DNA of 64,000 bases, taken from Tenrec ecaudatus (lineage: Eukaryota; Chordata; Mammalia; Afrosoricida; Tenrecidae). Numbering within the stretch: the first letter of the stretch is position 1; every line of letters starts with the position of its first letter. The position numbers and the translations under genes are program-made. The stretch is from contig NC_134534.1 of assembly GCF_050624435.1 (NCBI RefSeq), positions 67,169,501-67,233,500 of the forward strand. The letters are read 5' to 3'. This document shows, piece after piece, positions 44,806-56,674 of this stretch. The notes beneath the pieces were generated by a model, which saw only the letters and a program-made list of their open reading frames with translations, made no database searches and was not told where the DNA came from.

Positions 44806-45962
44806 CCTGAGAAGGATGGGAATGCCAGAACACTCATGTTCACATGGAGCCTGCACATGAATCAAAAGGTAGTCTTGGTTAAGGGAATGCTGCTTGGTTT
44901 AAAATCAGGAAAGGGAGCGTCAGGGTTACATCTTCTCACCCGTTATTCAAACTGTGTGCTGCGCAAATGACCAGAAAGGCTGGCAGATGTGAAGCAGAAT
45001 GCAGCATCAGGATTAAAGGAAGCTTGTTCGAATCTGTCCCATGCAAATGGAAGCCTTGGCTTGCTTCAGTGAGGAGGACTTGAAGCCCTTGCTGTTGAAC
45101 ATCAGGGTTCCACTCTTCAATATGGACTCCGATTTAATGTTCAGAAAACCCAGCCTCACAACTGGACCAATAGGTCCAAACCAAGCCAAACTCACTGCCA
45201 CGGAGTCAGCCTGACTCATAGGAAACCTGCAGGACGGGGTAGTGCCTCTCCTGTGAGTTTCCAAGAGTGAAGCTCTTTACAGGAGTACAAAGCCTTGTCT
45301 TGCTCCTGACCAATAGGTATCATTTTTTTTTCGTGAAAAATGACAAAAAGCTTGAAGTTGTCAAGGATAATCTTGTTTGGATTCATAATCAGTGGTCACG
45401 GAAGCAGCAGTCCTGAAATCAAATGATGCTTTGCATGGGGCACATCTGCTGCCCAAGATCTCTTTAGAGCATTGAAGAGCAAGGATGCCATTCGAGGATT
45501 ATGGTCTAGCTGACCCAAACCGTAGTATTTTCAGTTGTCTTATGTGCATGTGAAAGTTGGACATTGACTAATAAAGACTGAAGAAGAATCAATGCATAGG
45601 GATGGTGGTGCTGGTGAAGAATATTGAAAGTTCCATGGACTGGCAAAAGAACAAACAAGTCTGTCTTGGAAGAAGTACAGCAAGAATGCGCCTTAGAAGT
45701 GAGGGCGGAGAACTTCGTCTTATGTAATTAGGATATGTTATTAGGAGAGACTAGTCCTTGGAAAGGGTCATCATGCTTAGTAAAGTAGAGGGCAGCAAAA
45801 AAACAAAACAAAAAAAGAGGAAGGGCCTCAACGAGATGTAGTGACAGAGTGGCTGCAACGATGGGGTTCACTTATAAGAACAATCATAAAGATGGTTCAG
45901 GACCGGACAGTGTTCTGTTCTGCTGTACATGGGTTGCTATGACAACGGCTCAGCCGTTGAAC
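44806..45962 (+). mobile_element. RTE-type LINE, 5'-truncated, with a nested AfroSINE
   Basis: Begins in the reverse-transcriptase region ('gaatgccagaacactcatg', 'tgcttggtttaaaatcagg', 'gtcagggttacatcttctc') and runs through 'ttcagttgtcttatgtgcat' and 'atgcgccttagaagtgaggg' to 'acatgggttgctatgac'. An antisense SINE interrupts it at 45176-45307. Multiple stops and frameshifts, with no long open frame. Confidence 0.85.
45176..45307 (-). mobile_element. Truncated AfroSINE, antisense, inserted in RTE
   Basis: Only the tail and body are present ('cactgccacggagtcagcct', 'tgagtttccaagagtgaagc', 'gagtacaaagccttgtcttg'); the tRNA-like head is missing, as from 5' truncation. Perfect 11-bp duplicates GACCAATAGGT at 45165-45175 and 45308-45318 mark the insertion, and that sequence is a normal part of the RTE ('aactggaccaatag'). 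Confidence 0.9.
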
Positions 45963-46151
45963 GATCCTGGATTAGGTCTCTACTTATCCATGGGCTATTT
46001 TCCTCCCCTATACATGCGGATGATCATACCCACTTCACAGGATTGTTCTGCTTAGAATGATGTCAGCATGCATTACGTTGCTTCTCGGTATTTCCTCCGA
46101 TGGATTGAGCCGTGTCCTTCCAAAACACGTGGTATCACTTCCGATCGTTAT

Positions 46152-46262
46152 TAGAGTCCCGTGATGGCGCAGTCGTTCAAACCCACAAGGCAATGCACAG
46201 GAGACAGACGTGGCAGTCTGCTTCCTTAAAGACGACAGCCTAGAAACCCCGATGGGGGAGTC
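46152..46262 (+). mobile_element. AfroSINE, internally deleted
   Basis: 'agagtcccgtgatggcgcag' passes directly to 'gttcaaacccacaaggcaat', losing the middle of the tRNA-like head, then 'cagtctgcttccttaaagac' and 'agcctagaaaccccgatggg'. A GT/GC microsatellite follows. Confidence 0.8.
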
Positions 46263-46283
46263 TCCTCAACAGGTATCCCTGCG

Positions 46284-46286
46284 TGT

Positions 46287-46327
<41 letters not shown>

Positions 46328-46330
46328 CGC
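46284..46330. repeat. (GT)n(GC)n microsatellite
   Basis: A GT tract with one GA interruption passes into alternating GC. Alternating purine-pyrimidine sequence of this kind is prone to Z-DNA formation. Confidence 0.9.
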
Positions 46331-46749
46331 TCTGGTTAACATCCAATTTGGGAATGGGTTCTATTTGCTATGTTAATGAGAGATTTAGTAGAAAGTGGGT
46401 TTTAAGTCCATTTCTTTTGAACTGTAAGGGAGATTAAGTAAGTAATGGTCAGAAGTAGAGATAGACAAAAGGAGATGGTGAGCCACAGGAAGCCCAGCAA
46501 AGAGCGGAAGCGTGAGTAGACAAGGACCTCTGCCCACACAGAGAAAGCTGTTAGAAACATCGGAACAACATCTGCACTGAGATTTCTAGCTCTCTAAGCC
46601 GTAAGAACATTTACTTTTGGCTGGTAAGGCACCCACGGGTTGTGTTCTTGTTACAGCTGCCCTCAATAACCAATTGTTGTCACTGTTATTTTCAACCCTG
46701 TTGGCCTTATACCCCACAGTAAGTCCTTAAAAAGTGCTACTTGCTGTGC

Positions 46750-46945
46750 AGTCGGGCCTGGTAGCTTAACTGGGTTACCTGTTGGGATACTAACCTCAAG
46801 GTCAGCCATTCGAAACCACCAGCCCCCTGAGGGAGAAAGTTAATGCAGTTTTCTGCTCATGTAGATAGTTCCAGTCTCAGACTCCCATAGGGACAGTCCT
46901 ACAGGGTGACTATGAGTCAGAATGGCCTCAATGGCAGTGAGTACT
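46750..46945 (+). mobile_element. AfroSINE
   Basis: 'cctggtagcttaactgggtt', 'atactaacctcaaggtcagc', 'attcgaaaccaccagccccc', 'cagtctcagactcccatagg' and 'gactatgagtcagaatggcc'. Near full length. Confidence 0.85.
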
Positions 46946-47403
46946 ATTTTGAGTTGGGTGTTTTAGATGGATGGGTCCCTGAAAAAATAGACTGTAGTGG
47001 GAAAGCTGTGTTTGCATTGGTACAATGACTCGCTTTATCTTTCCTGTCATGGCCAAACACCACGATAAGCACTTTACAAGCACAGTGTAGGCACTTGTTT
47101 ATCGAGCTAAGCGGCACCTTGAGTCCCAGGCTTGCTCAGCAGGTATGCTGGCCCAGAACAAAGGAAGCATGACAAATGTGAGGATGTGGCTGGTGCTGGA
47201 AAGCAGAGGAAGAGGGTCTCTCCTCGCTAAGACTTACTGCTTCCCGGGGCCTCAAAAGCTGTGTGAGGTGTTGCTGTCTGTTGTCATGGAGCTGAATCCC
47301 ATGCAGAATGACACGACGATGCACCGCCTGGTCCTACTCCAACCTTGCGGTTGATGTGGATCCATCTGTTGTGACATGGAGATTTTTATAGTTGACTTAC
47401 CAG
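46946..47403. other. Unique-looking sequence, no gene seen
   Basis: Overlapping opposite-strand frames of 62-69 codons at 47,136-47,354 are not recognised. Confidence 0.4.
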
Positions 47404-47575
47404 AAGCCTTGGTAGCCTAGTGGTTGCACATTGGGCTGCTAACAGCCAGGTCAGCAGTTCAAGACCAGCCATTCCTTGTGAGAAAGATGAGGCTCTCAAA
47501 CCCACAGTGGTGGATCCACCCTGTCCTATAGGGTTACTGTGAGTTTGAATTGGCTCAACAGCAATTCATTTTGTT
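47404..47575 (+). mobile_element. AfroSINE
   Basis: 'agccttggtagcctagtggt', 'cattgggctgctaacagcca', 'gtcagcagttcaagaccagc', 'cctatagggttactgtgagt' and 'ttgaattggctcaacagcaa'. Confidence 0.85.
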
Positions 47576-47902
47576 TTCTTGTCATTAGTAGATTGTCTTC
47601 TCAATTGGGGTTAGTCTGGAAGTGCTGCTGAAACCCGTACCACACCGTAGCAACACTCAAACCTCCTGGCAGATGAGTGCCAGTTGGTCATGTGGTACCT
47701 TTGCCAAGACTCACACCCACATATGCGTTATTTTAAGACACTAACTTTTGGTGTAATTTGTTATGGGTAATAGGCAATAGATAATTAATATAGTGTTTCT
47801 TTGAATTTCATACAGAATCAACCATGGGGTGTTTTTTGTAGACTTCTGCAGTCTGGGTACACTCAGAGATCCATTTATTTATTATTATTTGCCCCTAACC
47901 CC

Positions 47903-48111
47903 CATAAGAAAACTCAAAACACACTGCAATTGAGTCGATGCCGACTCATAACAACCTTATAGGACCAGACAGATGGCCCTCGTGGGTTTCAGAGACCATT
48001 CCTCTAGGAGAATAGAAGGCCTCCTCTTTCTCCCGGGGAGCTGCTCGTGGTGTCGAAATGCCGATCTTGTAATTCGCAGCCCAACCTGTAACCACTGTGC
48101 CGCTAGGGCTG
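47903..48111 (-). mobile_element. AfroSINE, full length, antisense
   Basis: 'gagtcgatgccgactcataa', 'caaccttataggaccagaca', 'gtgggtttcagagaccattc', 'cctcctctttctcccgggga', and the head 'cccaacctgtaaccactgtg', 'ccgctagggct'. One of the best-conserved copies. Confidence 0.9.
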
Positions 48112-48954
48112 CTTTCATAACCTCAAGACTTTGTATTTTCCACACAGTCAGTGCTCATTCTAAACCGGCGATTGCCCTACATTTTATTCCATCCTATCCT
48201 CTGTCCACATATATGCTTACTTACAAGGCAGCTTGCCTGCCAGCCTGTGCTGTGGGGAGGCAGAGAGCCTGAAAGAGGAATAACCAGGCTCTCCCTCAAA
48301 CTCTGGTGCCCTGTCAATGCTCCTAACGTTTTTGTTGAATGAATGGCTAGAAATATCAGTAGAATTGCCTGGAGCAGAGGTCTTGTAAACAGAGAGAAGT
48401 CTTCACATGTGCTGGTTTGGCAGCTTTCCCTCCACACGACTCACAGGAAGCAAACACCTTTAGAACGAGACCAGAATCAAGGCCAGAGTTTCCCAGCACT
48501 GTCAGTGGAGGTAGGCTGAAAACAAACTCCCCACTGCCCACCTTTGTTAGTGATCACTCTCCTCATTGACTACCCAGGTGCTCTTTTCCAAGAAGAGGAT
48601 GATTACAAAGCATTGACTGCATGGATGAATTGATCAATGTTCAATACAAAACAACAGGTCTGAAAAACACATGAACTAAAGACTTCATGTGTTTTCCCGC
48701 ACATAATTCTTCCTTGTTAAAGAAATCCCTCCAAGATAATTCTTTAATTTAATGTTTACCTTCCAAAGGAAGTCTTGAAAATGTTCAAGCTGTCTCCAAA
48801 ATTAACTTTACAATCATCAGACTAACATCCTCTGAGTAAAAGTTGATTCATGAATGCTGTGAATTTACACTCCCATTTTGTATCAACGAAGTGGTAATCG
48901 AGCCTGTGTTCAATGACAACTGAGCCCTATTTCAATCAAAGGGTACGTCTGACA
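48112..48954. other. Unique-looking sequence, no gene seen
   Basis: Small frames at 47,957-48,541 overlap the SINE or each other on both strands and are not recognised. Confidence 0.4.
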
Positions 48955-49110
48955 GTGCTGGGAATTCCAGGCTTGGCTGGAAGTTGACAGCTTGAGTTCA
49001 AGTCCTGATTCAGCTACATCCCAAAGTATGCAAATGAGGAAAATACTTCAGACATGTGTGTCCTAGAATTATAGGGATCATCCAAATATTAAATTTAACG
49101 CCAGCTATAA
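48955..49110 (+). mobile_element. MIR SINE relic
   Basis: 'gcttgagttcaagtcctgat' and 'tcagctacatcccaaag' match the MIR region 'gggttcgaatcctggctctgcc'. The following part is weakly MIR-like. Low conservation. Confidence 0.5.
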
Positions 49111-49444
49111 GATAAGAATAAATGCTGACGTAGTCATTTGAAATTCCACTTCTTATTGCTGAGAAGAAATAGATGGTTTTTAGCATAAGGAAAATGACTA
49201 TGCGTTTTAGCTCATTTGCTTGGTTGTTGTTTGTTTTGTTGTATTTTCAGTCTGAATGTTTTCATTAGGGATTTTTAGTGATTGATCCATTTTTAAAAAG
49301 TTTTCCTTGCCTCAGTCTTCTAGCCTGGGAAGTCTACTTTTAAAAATGGGTTCCAAGATATTGTGTGTGTGTGTGTGAAATTCTGTGCATGAAAAATATT
49401 TAGGGTTGATTGCGCCTGCTTTTAATTACTTGTATTCTGGAAAT

Positions 49445-49640
49445 AGTGGCCCCGACAGGGCTCTTAGTGCTCAGATGGAAACCTAAAGATGCAAGGGTTG
49501 GGCCCACCAGCCCCTGCCCAGGGGAAGTGTGTGGCACTCGGCTTCCATGAGGGACCCAGCCTTGGAAATTCTCTGCGGCAGGTCTGCTTTGTCTTATAGG
49601 ATCACTATGAATCAGCATGGACCAGCAACAATGGCTGTGC
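49445..49640 (+). mobile_element. AfroSINE, strongly diverged
   Basis: 'gggctcttagtgctcagatg', 'gggttgggcccaccagcccc', 'agccttggaaattctctgcg', 'ttgtcttataggatcactat' and 'gaatcagcatggaccagcaa' keep the order but have several substitutions. Confidence 0.7.
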
Positions 49641-49654
49641 TCAAAAGACGATGC

Positions 49655-49815
49655 TCTGGGGGCACAGGGATGAAGTGTTTGGCTGCTAACCGAAAAGTCT
49701 GTAAATATTACAGCCTTGGAAAGCTAATGGGGCATTTTTTGGGGGGTGGGGGTGGGGAGGCACTTTTAATCTATCCTTTAGAAGCTCAATATAAATCAGG
49801 ATATAGTTAGTGATA
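49655..49815 (+). mobile_element. AfroSINE, middle deleted, with a G-rich insert
   Basis: 'gggggcacagggatgaagtg', 'tttggctgctaaccgaaaag', then directly 'tattacagccttggaaagct' and 'aatggggc'. A T/G homopolymer block at 49,734-49,760 precedes the diverged tail. It sits directly after another copy in the same orientation. Confidence 0.7.
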
Positions 49816-50349
49816 ATAGGATTCTCAAAATTGAAAATTGTTGATGGTAAAATGCAACCCAAATAATTTTGTGAATCATTTCATCCACAAAGGTTACTAA
49901 AATTCACTTGTTACAAACATTATATATAAAACTTAGAATTAGTTGCTTGCTAAGATTCTAAATTATTTGGCAAAAAAAAGCTCACTACTTCACTACTTAC
50001 TGTGCACTAACAAAATCAAATAGCTATTTTAATTAATTAGCATTTTATTTTGGCTTTTAAAATTGCCATTATTTTTGTTTGCCTTAGGGTAATTTTTAAA
50101 ATACAGTGACTGATTTCAATCGTAATGACACATGTCTTCTTTACCCATCTTAAATCCCAACCGGGAAGCTGGTTTTCCATCTTAAACAAAATGATAGCCA
50201 ACAAAAAGTTTCAAATGAACCTGTGATCTATACATGTGAACATCTATTTGTGACTCTGAATGGGGACTGTAACTCACAAACAAATTAGTAATGGTAATAA
50301 AGTGAGTAATTGAGCTAAGTGTGCAAGATGATGTTGTGAATTTCTCATT
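49816..50349. other. AT-rich sequence, no gene seen
   Basis: No recognised repeat, CpG cluster or long open frame. Confidence 0.45.
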
Positions 50350-50510
50350 GCTTTGAGAATCAGAGCCCTTCGAAATTTCCATGGACGTCGGGATCATGGG
50401 AGAAAGAGGAGGCTTCCTACTCTGCTGTCAGAATTCGCAGGGCAGTCTACCTGTCTTACAGGGGCCATGAGTTGGAATGGACTCCAGAGCAGGGAGGTTT
50501 TCTACTGTAT
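50350..50510 (+). mobile_element. AfroSINE fragment
   Basis: 'aatcagagcccttcgaaatt' begins it; 'gggagaaagaggaggcttcc', 'cagggcagtctacctgtctt', 'acaggggccatgagttggaa' and 'tggactccagagcaggg' are the body and tail. The head is mostly lost. Confidence 0.7.
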
Positions 50511-50590
50511 TTGGGACGAGTGGGATCCACTGCATTGTAACTGGTGCTACTGCCTTTCACCGACACTATGACACTGAATGGCTTTTGTTA

Positions 50591-51884
50591 TTATTTTGGA
50601 AGACACACCTTAAAAATGATAAAATATAGGATAATATTAATGACACAGTGAAAAGTAAAAATAAATTCATTTACCATCATTTAATTTATCTGCAATGTGT
50701 TTAAAAGATAAATGTATTTCTTCTAATAAAGTAGAAATACATATCTATTAAATAGACAGTATTACTCTAGAACTTCCATTAGGTTGTTGCCAAAGACTGT
50801 TATTTATACTGATAGTTAAATTCCCCAAATAGGAGGGTAGATTTAAAAAAAAAAAGAAGAAGAAAGTATTTCTACAAAACTATAAAAACAAAACAACCCC
50901 CTGCCCATAAAAACCTGTATGAAACAAAACTAACTACAATCCGAAGGTATCTGTTTTGTTTATTACTTGTTTATCCTCCAGCCAGGTCTACACCCTTTCG
51001 AGTGCAGTGTTTCCGTCTCTCTCAGCCTTCTCTACAGAATCATGCACACTCGGATGTTCAAACAGCAGTTGTGACATCCTTGAGAGACTCAAATCATGCT
51101 CTTAGGGCTTAGGATCCAAAAGGAGACTGACGTAGCAAGAACAGAACTGTAGGGTGGATGGGAGAAGTCTCTGCATAAAAAGTATCTCCAGGGTGGCTGT
51201 AGGACACCCTGTCCTGTCCTTAAAGATTAGCAGGTATGTTGTTGTGATGGACAAATATTATTTGACCTGATTTTTGTGGCCCTTTTCTTCCCAATGCAGT
51301 ATGTGATTTTCTTCAGACTGCTTCCTGTTCAGCCCCCCTGATTGTCCTGTGTCCTTGAGGAAATCTATCAAGACTCCCCTCTTGGAGTCCCCCAAACCAG
51401 TCGCCATAACCTCCTAAACTGACCTGCATTTCTCTTTGAGGTCTCCCTGACCTCCCTTAAAACCCTTGATCGACCTAAAAGCTTTTGTTTTGTGTGGGCA
51501 GCATTCACACAACCTTGCTGCAAAGCTTCGATGACTTGGGAAGATGGCCAATTGAGCTTTTTTAAAAATTAGTTCTCACTTTAAAAATTATGTTTCCATA
51601 GCACAAAGGATCATTTCTTTTTTTTTTAAACACACCCTAGCGAGGCTAATAGAAATGTGTTACTGAGAGACCTTTTCTGTAGCCATCCACTTATTGGAAA
51701 GACATGTTTAAACATGCTTTGTTTGGAATAAACTCATGCTTTTCTATTATATATTTTTTCCATAACTAAATCAATAACAGTCCTTAAACATTACAAGTTA
51801 CAGGAAATGATGAAATGGGTTGATTTTCTTGGTCCTTGGAGCGATTCAGCCCCTGACATCTACCACTCAGAATAAATGACATCT
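50591..51884. other. AT-rich unique-looking sequence
   Basis: A-rich low-complexity runs near 50,845-50,900. No exon or repeat family recognised. Confidence 0.45.
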
Positions 51885-52070
51885 TGACATCCCGGATGGC
51901 ATCCATGGTTTACGGTGGATTACTAACCAGTGCGTTTGAACCCACTCAGCCATGCTGTGAAAGCAAGGTCCACCCTCAAAGATTACCGCCTCCAAATTCC
52001 GTGGGGCAGTTCTAATTTGTGTCACATGGGGCACCCCGAGTTGGAATTGACTCACAAGTGGGGTGTTTCT
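51885..52070 (+). mobile_element. AfroSINE, diverged
   Basis: 'cggatggcatccatggttta', 'ggattactaaccagtgcgtt', 'tgaacccactcagcc', 'aagattaccgcctccaaatt', 'ccgtggggcagttctaattt' and 'gagttggaattgactcacaa'. Confidence 0.8.
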
Positions 52071-52125
52071 TTCATGTTGTGGGCTGTCTTTACTTGCTTT
52101 CATTGTAGCAATAAAATATTCCATA

Positions 52126-52347
52126 TCCCAAACCCAAATCCACTGTCATCAGTCGCTTCCAACTCATAATGACCTTATAGGATAGAGGGGAACAGAGTAG
52201 AACTTGCACCCTTGGGTCTCTGAGGTTGTCAGTCTTCCCAGGAACAGAAAGCCTCCCCCTTTCCCCTGGAGCAGTTGTGGGATCCACTGCTGACCGTGAG
52301 GTTAAAGCCCAGTGTGTAAGGCGCTAGGCCGCCCAAGCACGCTCCTT
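52126..52347 (-). mobile_element. AfroSINE, full length, antisense
   Basis: 'aaacccaaatccactgtcat', 'ccaactcataatgaccttat', 'aggatagaggggaacagagt', 'ggaacagaaagcctccccct' and the head 'agtgtgtaaggcgctaggcc'. With the sense copy at 51885 it forms an inverted SINE pair about 55 bp apart. Confidence 0.85.
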
Positions 52348-53239
52348 TTAGAGGGCTCCCACTTTAGCTCATTCCCTTTGCGGTGACTCTATTGCAGACT
52401 GCTAGGTAGGGAGTAAAGTGGAGCTCCATTACTTCTGAAATTCCTTCCACCGTCGAGATGTAGAGTATCCGTGATTTCTTGTCTGCTGCTTAATGAAAGA
52501 GGAAGGGAGCTTTGAGGATCAAGTGGTCTTCATGCACAAAGGTGGCTTGAATGGTCACTTCAAGCCTAAAACGCTCTGCTCTTCCTTGGGATTCAACATG
52601 CCAGTTTTTAAAAAAATCTGCTAAAGTTTCCCAGAAAGCTTTCCTAGAGTACAGATAGAAGTATTTACTGTCGTCTTTTAAGCTCCCACATAGTAACCAA
52701 GTATTTCAGCTTTCTCGAAGTGCCTAACCTCCCTTTAAATATCTAACATACCTAAATCTTGACCCACAATCCAGCAATATAAACTTTTTTACCTGGAAAA
52801 AAGTCAAATCAGAGTAATAATTATCTCATCTTGCCCCTTTCCTTTTTTTCTCTCTTCAATGAAAGCTCAGGTTGTAGTTAGCAATCTGAATTTAAAAATA
52901 GGAAATCCAGTTGATTACTTGCTGAATGAATAATTAAAAACCAAAAAGGATGCCTTCGTTATATTTATTTTCAAAGGGAAAGGCATTGCAGAGTCTTGTT
53001 TGAAAAATTTAGAAACCACTGATCAGTGTTTTATAATACAACCAATCACCTGTTCTTCATTAAAAAAGACATTACATTTGCGTTTTGATGGCTTGAAAAA
53101 GTACCAATAAAGTATATGTGTCCATGTAAAGCGTCACGGAAGGGAATAAAGCTGAGGACAAATTTAGGATGTGACTTGAAGCATCGTGTGGTTGCTTTTA
53201 GATGCCATAAAGACCGTACGTTCAGCAGAAGGCAACATG
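52348..53239. other. Unique-looking sequence, no gene seen
   Basis: Repeat-free by inspection; a minus-strand 65-codon frame at 53,046-53,243 is not recognised. Confidence 0.4.
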
Positions 53240-53520
53240 ACATGGCCCTGGGCCATCCTCACAGTTGTGCCCAAGCCTGATCCCTTGTAGTCGTCACTGG
53301 CCAGCATGCCATGGAGGGCCTTCCTCTGGTTCGCTGCCCCTCCACTTTACCAAGCGTGATGACGTCCTTCTCCAGGGACTGCTCCAAAGTATGTGACATG
53401 AAGCCTTGCCATGTTTGTGTCTAAGGAACCCTCTGGCTGTACTTCCAAGACAGATGCACGTGTCTTTGTAGCAGCCCGTGGTATTTTCAGTATTCTTTGC
53501 CATCACCACAATGCCCATGC
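53240..53520 (-). mobile_element. RTE-type LINE 3' fragment, antisense
   Basis: 'ccctgggccatcctcacagt', 'actttaccaagcgtgatgac', 'gtccttctccagggactgct', 'acttccaagacagatgcacg' and 'gcagcccgtggtattttcag' are reversed 3' coding landmarks shared with the copy at 6763-7160. Both ends are worn away. Confidence 0.8.
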
Positions 53521-56309
53521 GTGGAGTCCCCTTCGCTCTTCCTTATCCAATTGTCACGTGCATCTTACTTAGCCATATTTAGCCTTTTTTCCCTCCTCAA
53601 AGTCATTTCTTTAGCTCCAATACTTAACTCATTTTCTCCTTATTTCAACTCCAAGTCATGCCGTCTTAGTTATAGTTAGAAAGGAATAAATTTTTCTTTT
53701 TTTTAAAAATACAAAACTCTTTCATATTTCAGAAGAGGGGTCCAGGTGTAGGACTTGGGAAGCAGTTTACCTACTATTTCTAGTAACACAATGAATAATA
53801 AAAAATATATATTTAAAAAAAACAGCAACCAAAAACACTTTTTCAAATCTGAGTGAAATATTGAGGTTCGTAGGCTTTGGGGGGATCCAAGCATATTTGT
53901 GGCTAGCTAGTATTCTTTGACTATGTTTTGGAATAGCGTGCATTTAAAGAAAAATCTTGTTTTTGTGTTGTTGATAGTGTTTTCTATGTACTTAACTTTC
54001 TGTGAATATAAAGCACAAATATTTTAGAGCTGTTATTTTATGAAACGGTAGAAATATTCATGTTGTTTTGAATTAAAAAAAGGTCCACAGCGCCAGTCTT
54101 CATTTTTAAATTTTCATTCCTTTCAGTTGCTTTCACACCTTTGGTAGAATTAGCACAGCTTGTCCTGGCACTAGAGCCTGCTCACGCTGAACTCCGGCGG
54201 GGGAGGGGGGGGCGGGGGGGGGGGGAGGTGCGGGAGGAAGAGTTCTTTATCTCTTCCCGGAGGTGTGGCTCTGTTTACTTTGGAAAGACAAAGATACGAG
54301 GATCTCTAAAGTGGATTAGTCAGGGGAGACAAGATGATGCATTTGCACTATAAACTCTTAAGCAGGTGTGAGAATGCAGTCCGTGTGAAATGTCTTACCT
54401 TCTTCAAAATCTTGATAGAGTCCTAGCTAAGCTCTAACAGTCAAAAACAAACTGCCAATGAAGTTTATTTTCTTTTTTGCTGAGTTTTCTGGACCATTGT
54501 TCCGCTTGAGGGGCCCTGTTTGTTAGTTTTGGCTCAGAGAGTTCTCTTCCTTAAGGATACACTCTCCTTAGGCACTTGTACAACTCTGTCCTCAAGGGCT
54601 GCCCTGCGGTACATTCTCAGCCCTGGCTCGAGCATCATTCAACTGCGTGACTTCCTGCTTTGGAGGCAGGGTGGCCAAGAAGCAGGGGGGAGGGGTGTAT
54701 GGGAGTGGGGGGGTTATATCTGTAATGTAAATACATAGTTGATTTGGTGGAAAACCGGGACATTCTTGTCTTGTTCTCATAAAAGATTCCTGTTGGAAGT
54801 TGTGCTTTTTAAAGTTGGCTTTAAGCCTTTCTGCTGTGACTTGGATACTGATCTGATTTTTGACTTGCATGGCCCCTTCTTCTTCTATTTTTTTTCAATT
54901 TAAAAAATTTAATTCAACATTAACTGTGCTTGCAAGCTACATAACAGAATAAAATCACATTACAAACGTTGTAGTATTAGATTTTATCACCACTTATTTC
55001 TGCTAGGCTGTCTTGGGATTTCTGCAATGTGCAGTAGAACTAATTTGCAGTCAGACGCTGAAGTCGTCTCGAAGGCCAGCAGGCTCCAGAAATTAATTTA
55101 TCCAAATAACCGATCCCTCGTCGGCCCACGGCAGAGGGACAACAAGATGGCCTAAGAAGGCAGAGCCTCCGTTTGAAGTCTGGAATGTTTTGACTGACTT
55201 GAAACAGGCGGCTGGCATGAAAGGATAATTTTCAGTGACCCAAGGGATTTTTTTTTCCCCAACCGTTTTCAAATATTAGGTAAAACAAAGAGAAATTGCT
55301 TGCTCTAATTTAGGAAGACTTAGCAATCAGGAAGCTAACCAGACCGAGAGTAAAGTTCCAAGGTATCTAACAGAAGTTTATTTACTAAAACCTGGATTGC
55401 AGGCAAAATCAAAATGGTTCTCCTACCGGAAGACAATCTTGGAAAGGTTATGCTTGATTCAGCACACCTCTAGTTTTATCACCTTGCCCAAAATTCTTTC
55501 CATATTCTCAAAAAGAGAACATTCCTGGCTTAGATGTTGGCCCCTCTAAACAATATTGCGTTTTCATTTTGAAAAGCCAGGGGAGGTTATTATTTAAAAT
55601 AGCTTAAGATAAGGAATTTGTTTGCTAGAGAAGGAATAGTTTTCTGATTTGTCTAATTTCTAAAAAAAAAAATAATTCTTTTTGGAGGCCATCAGATCTT
55701 TCAAACTGTCACAGAGGCCAAAGCAGAAGATCATCCAGGTGTGACAGATATTTCTTGACTACCAAGTCATACGAACAGATCAAGGTCATTGAAAGAAGGC
55801 CTTCCTTAGACTGTAGATATTGTTACCGAAAGAAGAATTATATTGTATGTTAGTAAAGAATTGAAAGAGGGGAATTGGTAATAAACAATGGGACTTTAAA
55901 ACAGAAATAGGAGATGCTTTTTTCCCCCACATGATATTCCACATCATCCACAATGCAACTATGCAGTTACATAGATTTATTTATGAAAAAAATTAAATAC
56001 TTGCAACTTCAATGGTCTGTGTATTAGTTGATGTCGATGGATATTATAAATTTTATTTTATGATTGTAGACCACAATGAAGTTAATAAATTAGTGTACTG
56101 AAGGGGCAACAAGCATGCCAGGCTTGCCACTGGCAATTCGCCCATTATTAAAATTGGTGAAATGTATACTGAATTCATTTGAATTAAAAAAAATAGGATT
56201 TTGGTTTTTTGATTTGCTTTCAGATTTATTGGCTTGTTTTTGAACTGGGTTGATTGGTACTCTATACTTTCATTTTTGAAAGTGTCACATTTTATTTCTC
56301 TAAGATGCA
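53521..56309. other. Unique sequence; poly-G tract and candidate conserved stretch
   Basis: A nearly uninterrupted G tract at about 54,197-54,227 lies in a GC-rich patch. The 54,980-55,420 part is repeat-free, compositionally even and has several homeodomain- and E-box-like words; it is a plausible conserved regulatory element but not proven. No exon recognised. Confidence 0.35.
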
Positions 56310-56321
56310 TCTTTAATTTTT

Positions 56322-56662
56322 TTTAACATTTTATTAGGGGCTCATACAACTCTTATCACAATCCACACATATACATACATCAATTGTATAAAGCACATCC
56401 ATACATTCTTTGCCCTAATCATTTTCAAAGCATTTGCTCTCCACTTAAGCCCTTTGCATCAGGTCCTCTTTTTTTCCCTCCCTCCCCGCTCCCCCCTCCC
56501 TCATGAGCCCTTGATAATTTATAGATTGTTATTTTGTCATATCTTGCCCTATCCGGAGTCTCCCTTCCCCACCTTCTCTGCCATCCGTCTCCCAGGGAGG
56601 AGGTCACATGTGGATCCTTGTAATCGGTTCCCCCTTTCCAACCCACTCACCCTCTACTCTCC
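56322..56662 (-). mobile_element. Lineage-specific L1 3' end, antisense, with TSD
   Basis: Reads 'aacattttattaggggctca', 'tacaactcttatcacaatcc', 'ttgctctccacttaagccct', 'ttgcatcaggtcctcttttt', a long C/T tract and 'cttgccctatccggagtctc'. Flanks TCTTTAATTTTT (56310-56321 and 56663-56674) agree perfectly. The same 3' end recurs at 60.1 and 61.3 kb, so it belongs to a recently active family; a tenrec-lineage L1 is my best assignment. Confidence 0.75.
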
Positions 56663-56674
56663 TCTTTAATTTTT

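Noticed and set aside
46750-46825. tRNA-like sequence with A-box and B-box features
   Set aside because: It is the tRNA-derived head of an AfroSINE; the SINE body and tail follow directly, and the stems are not intact.
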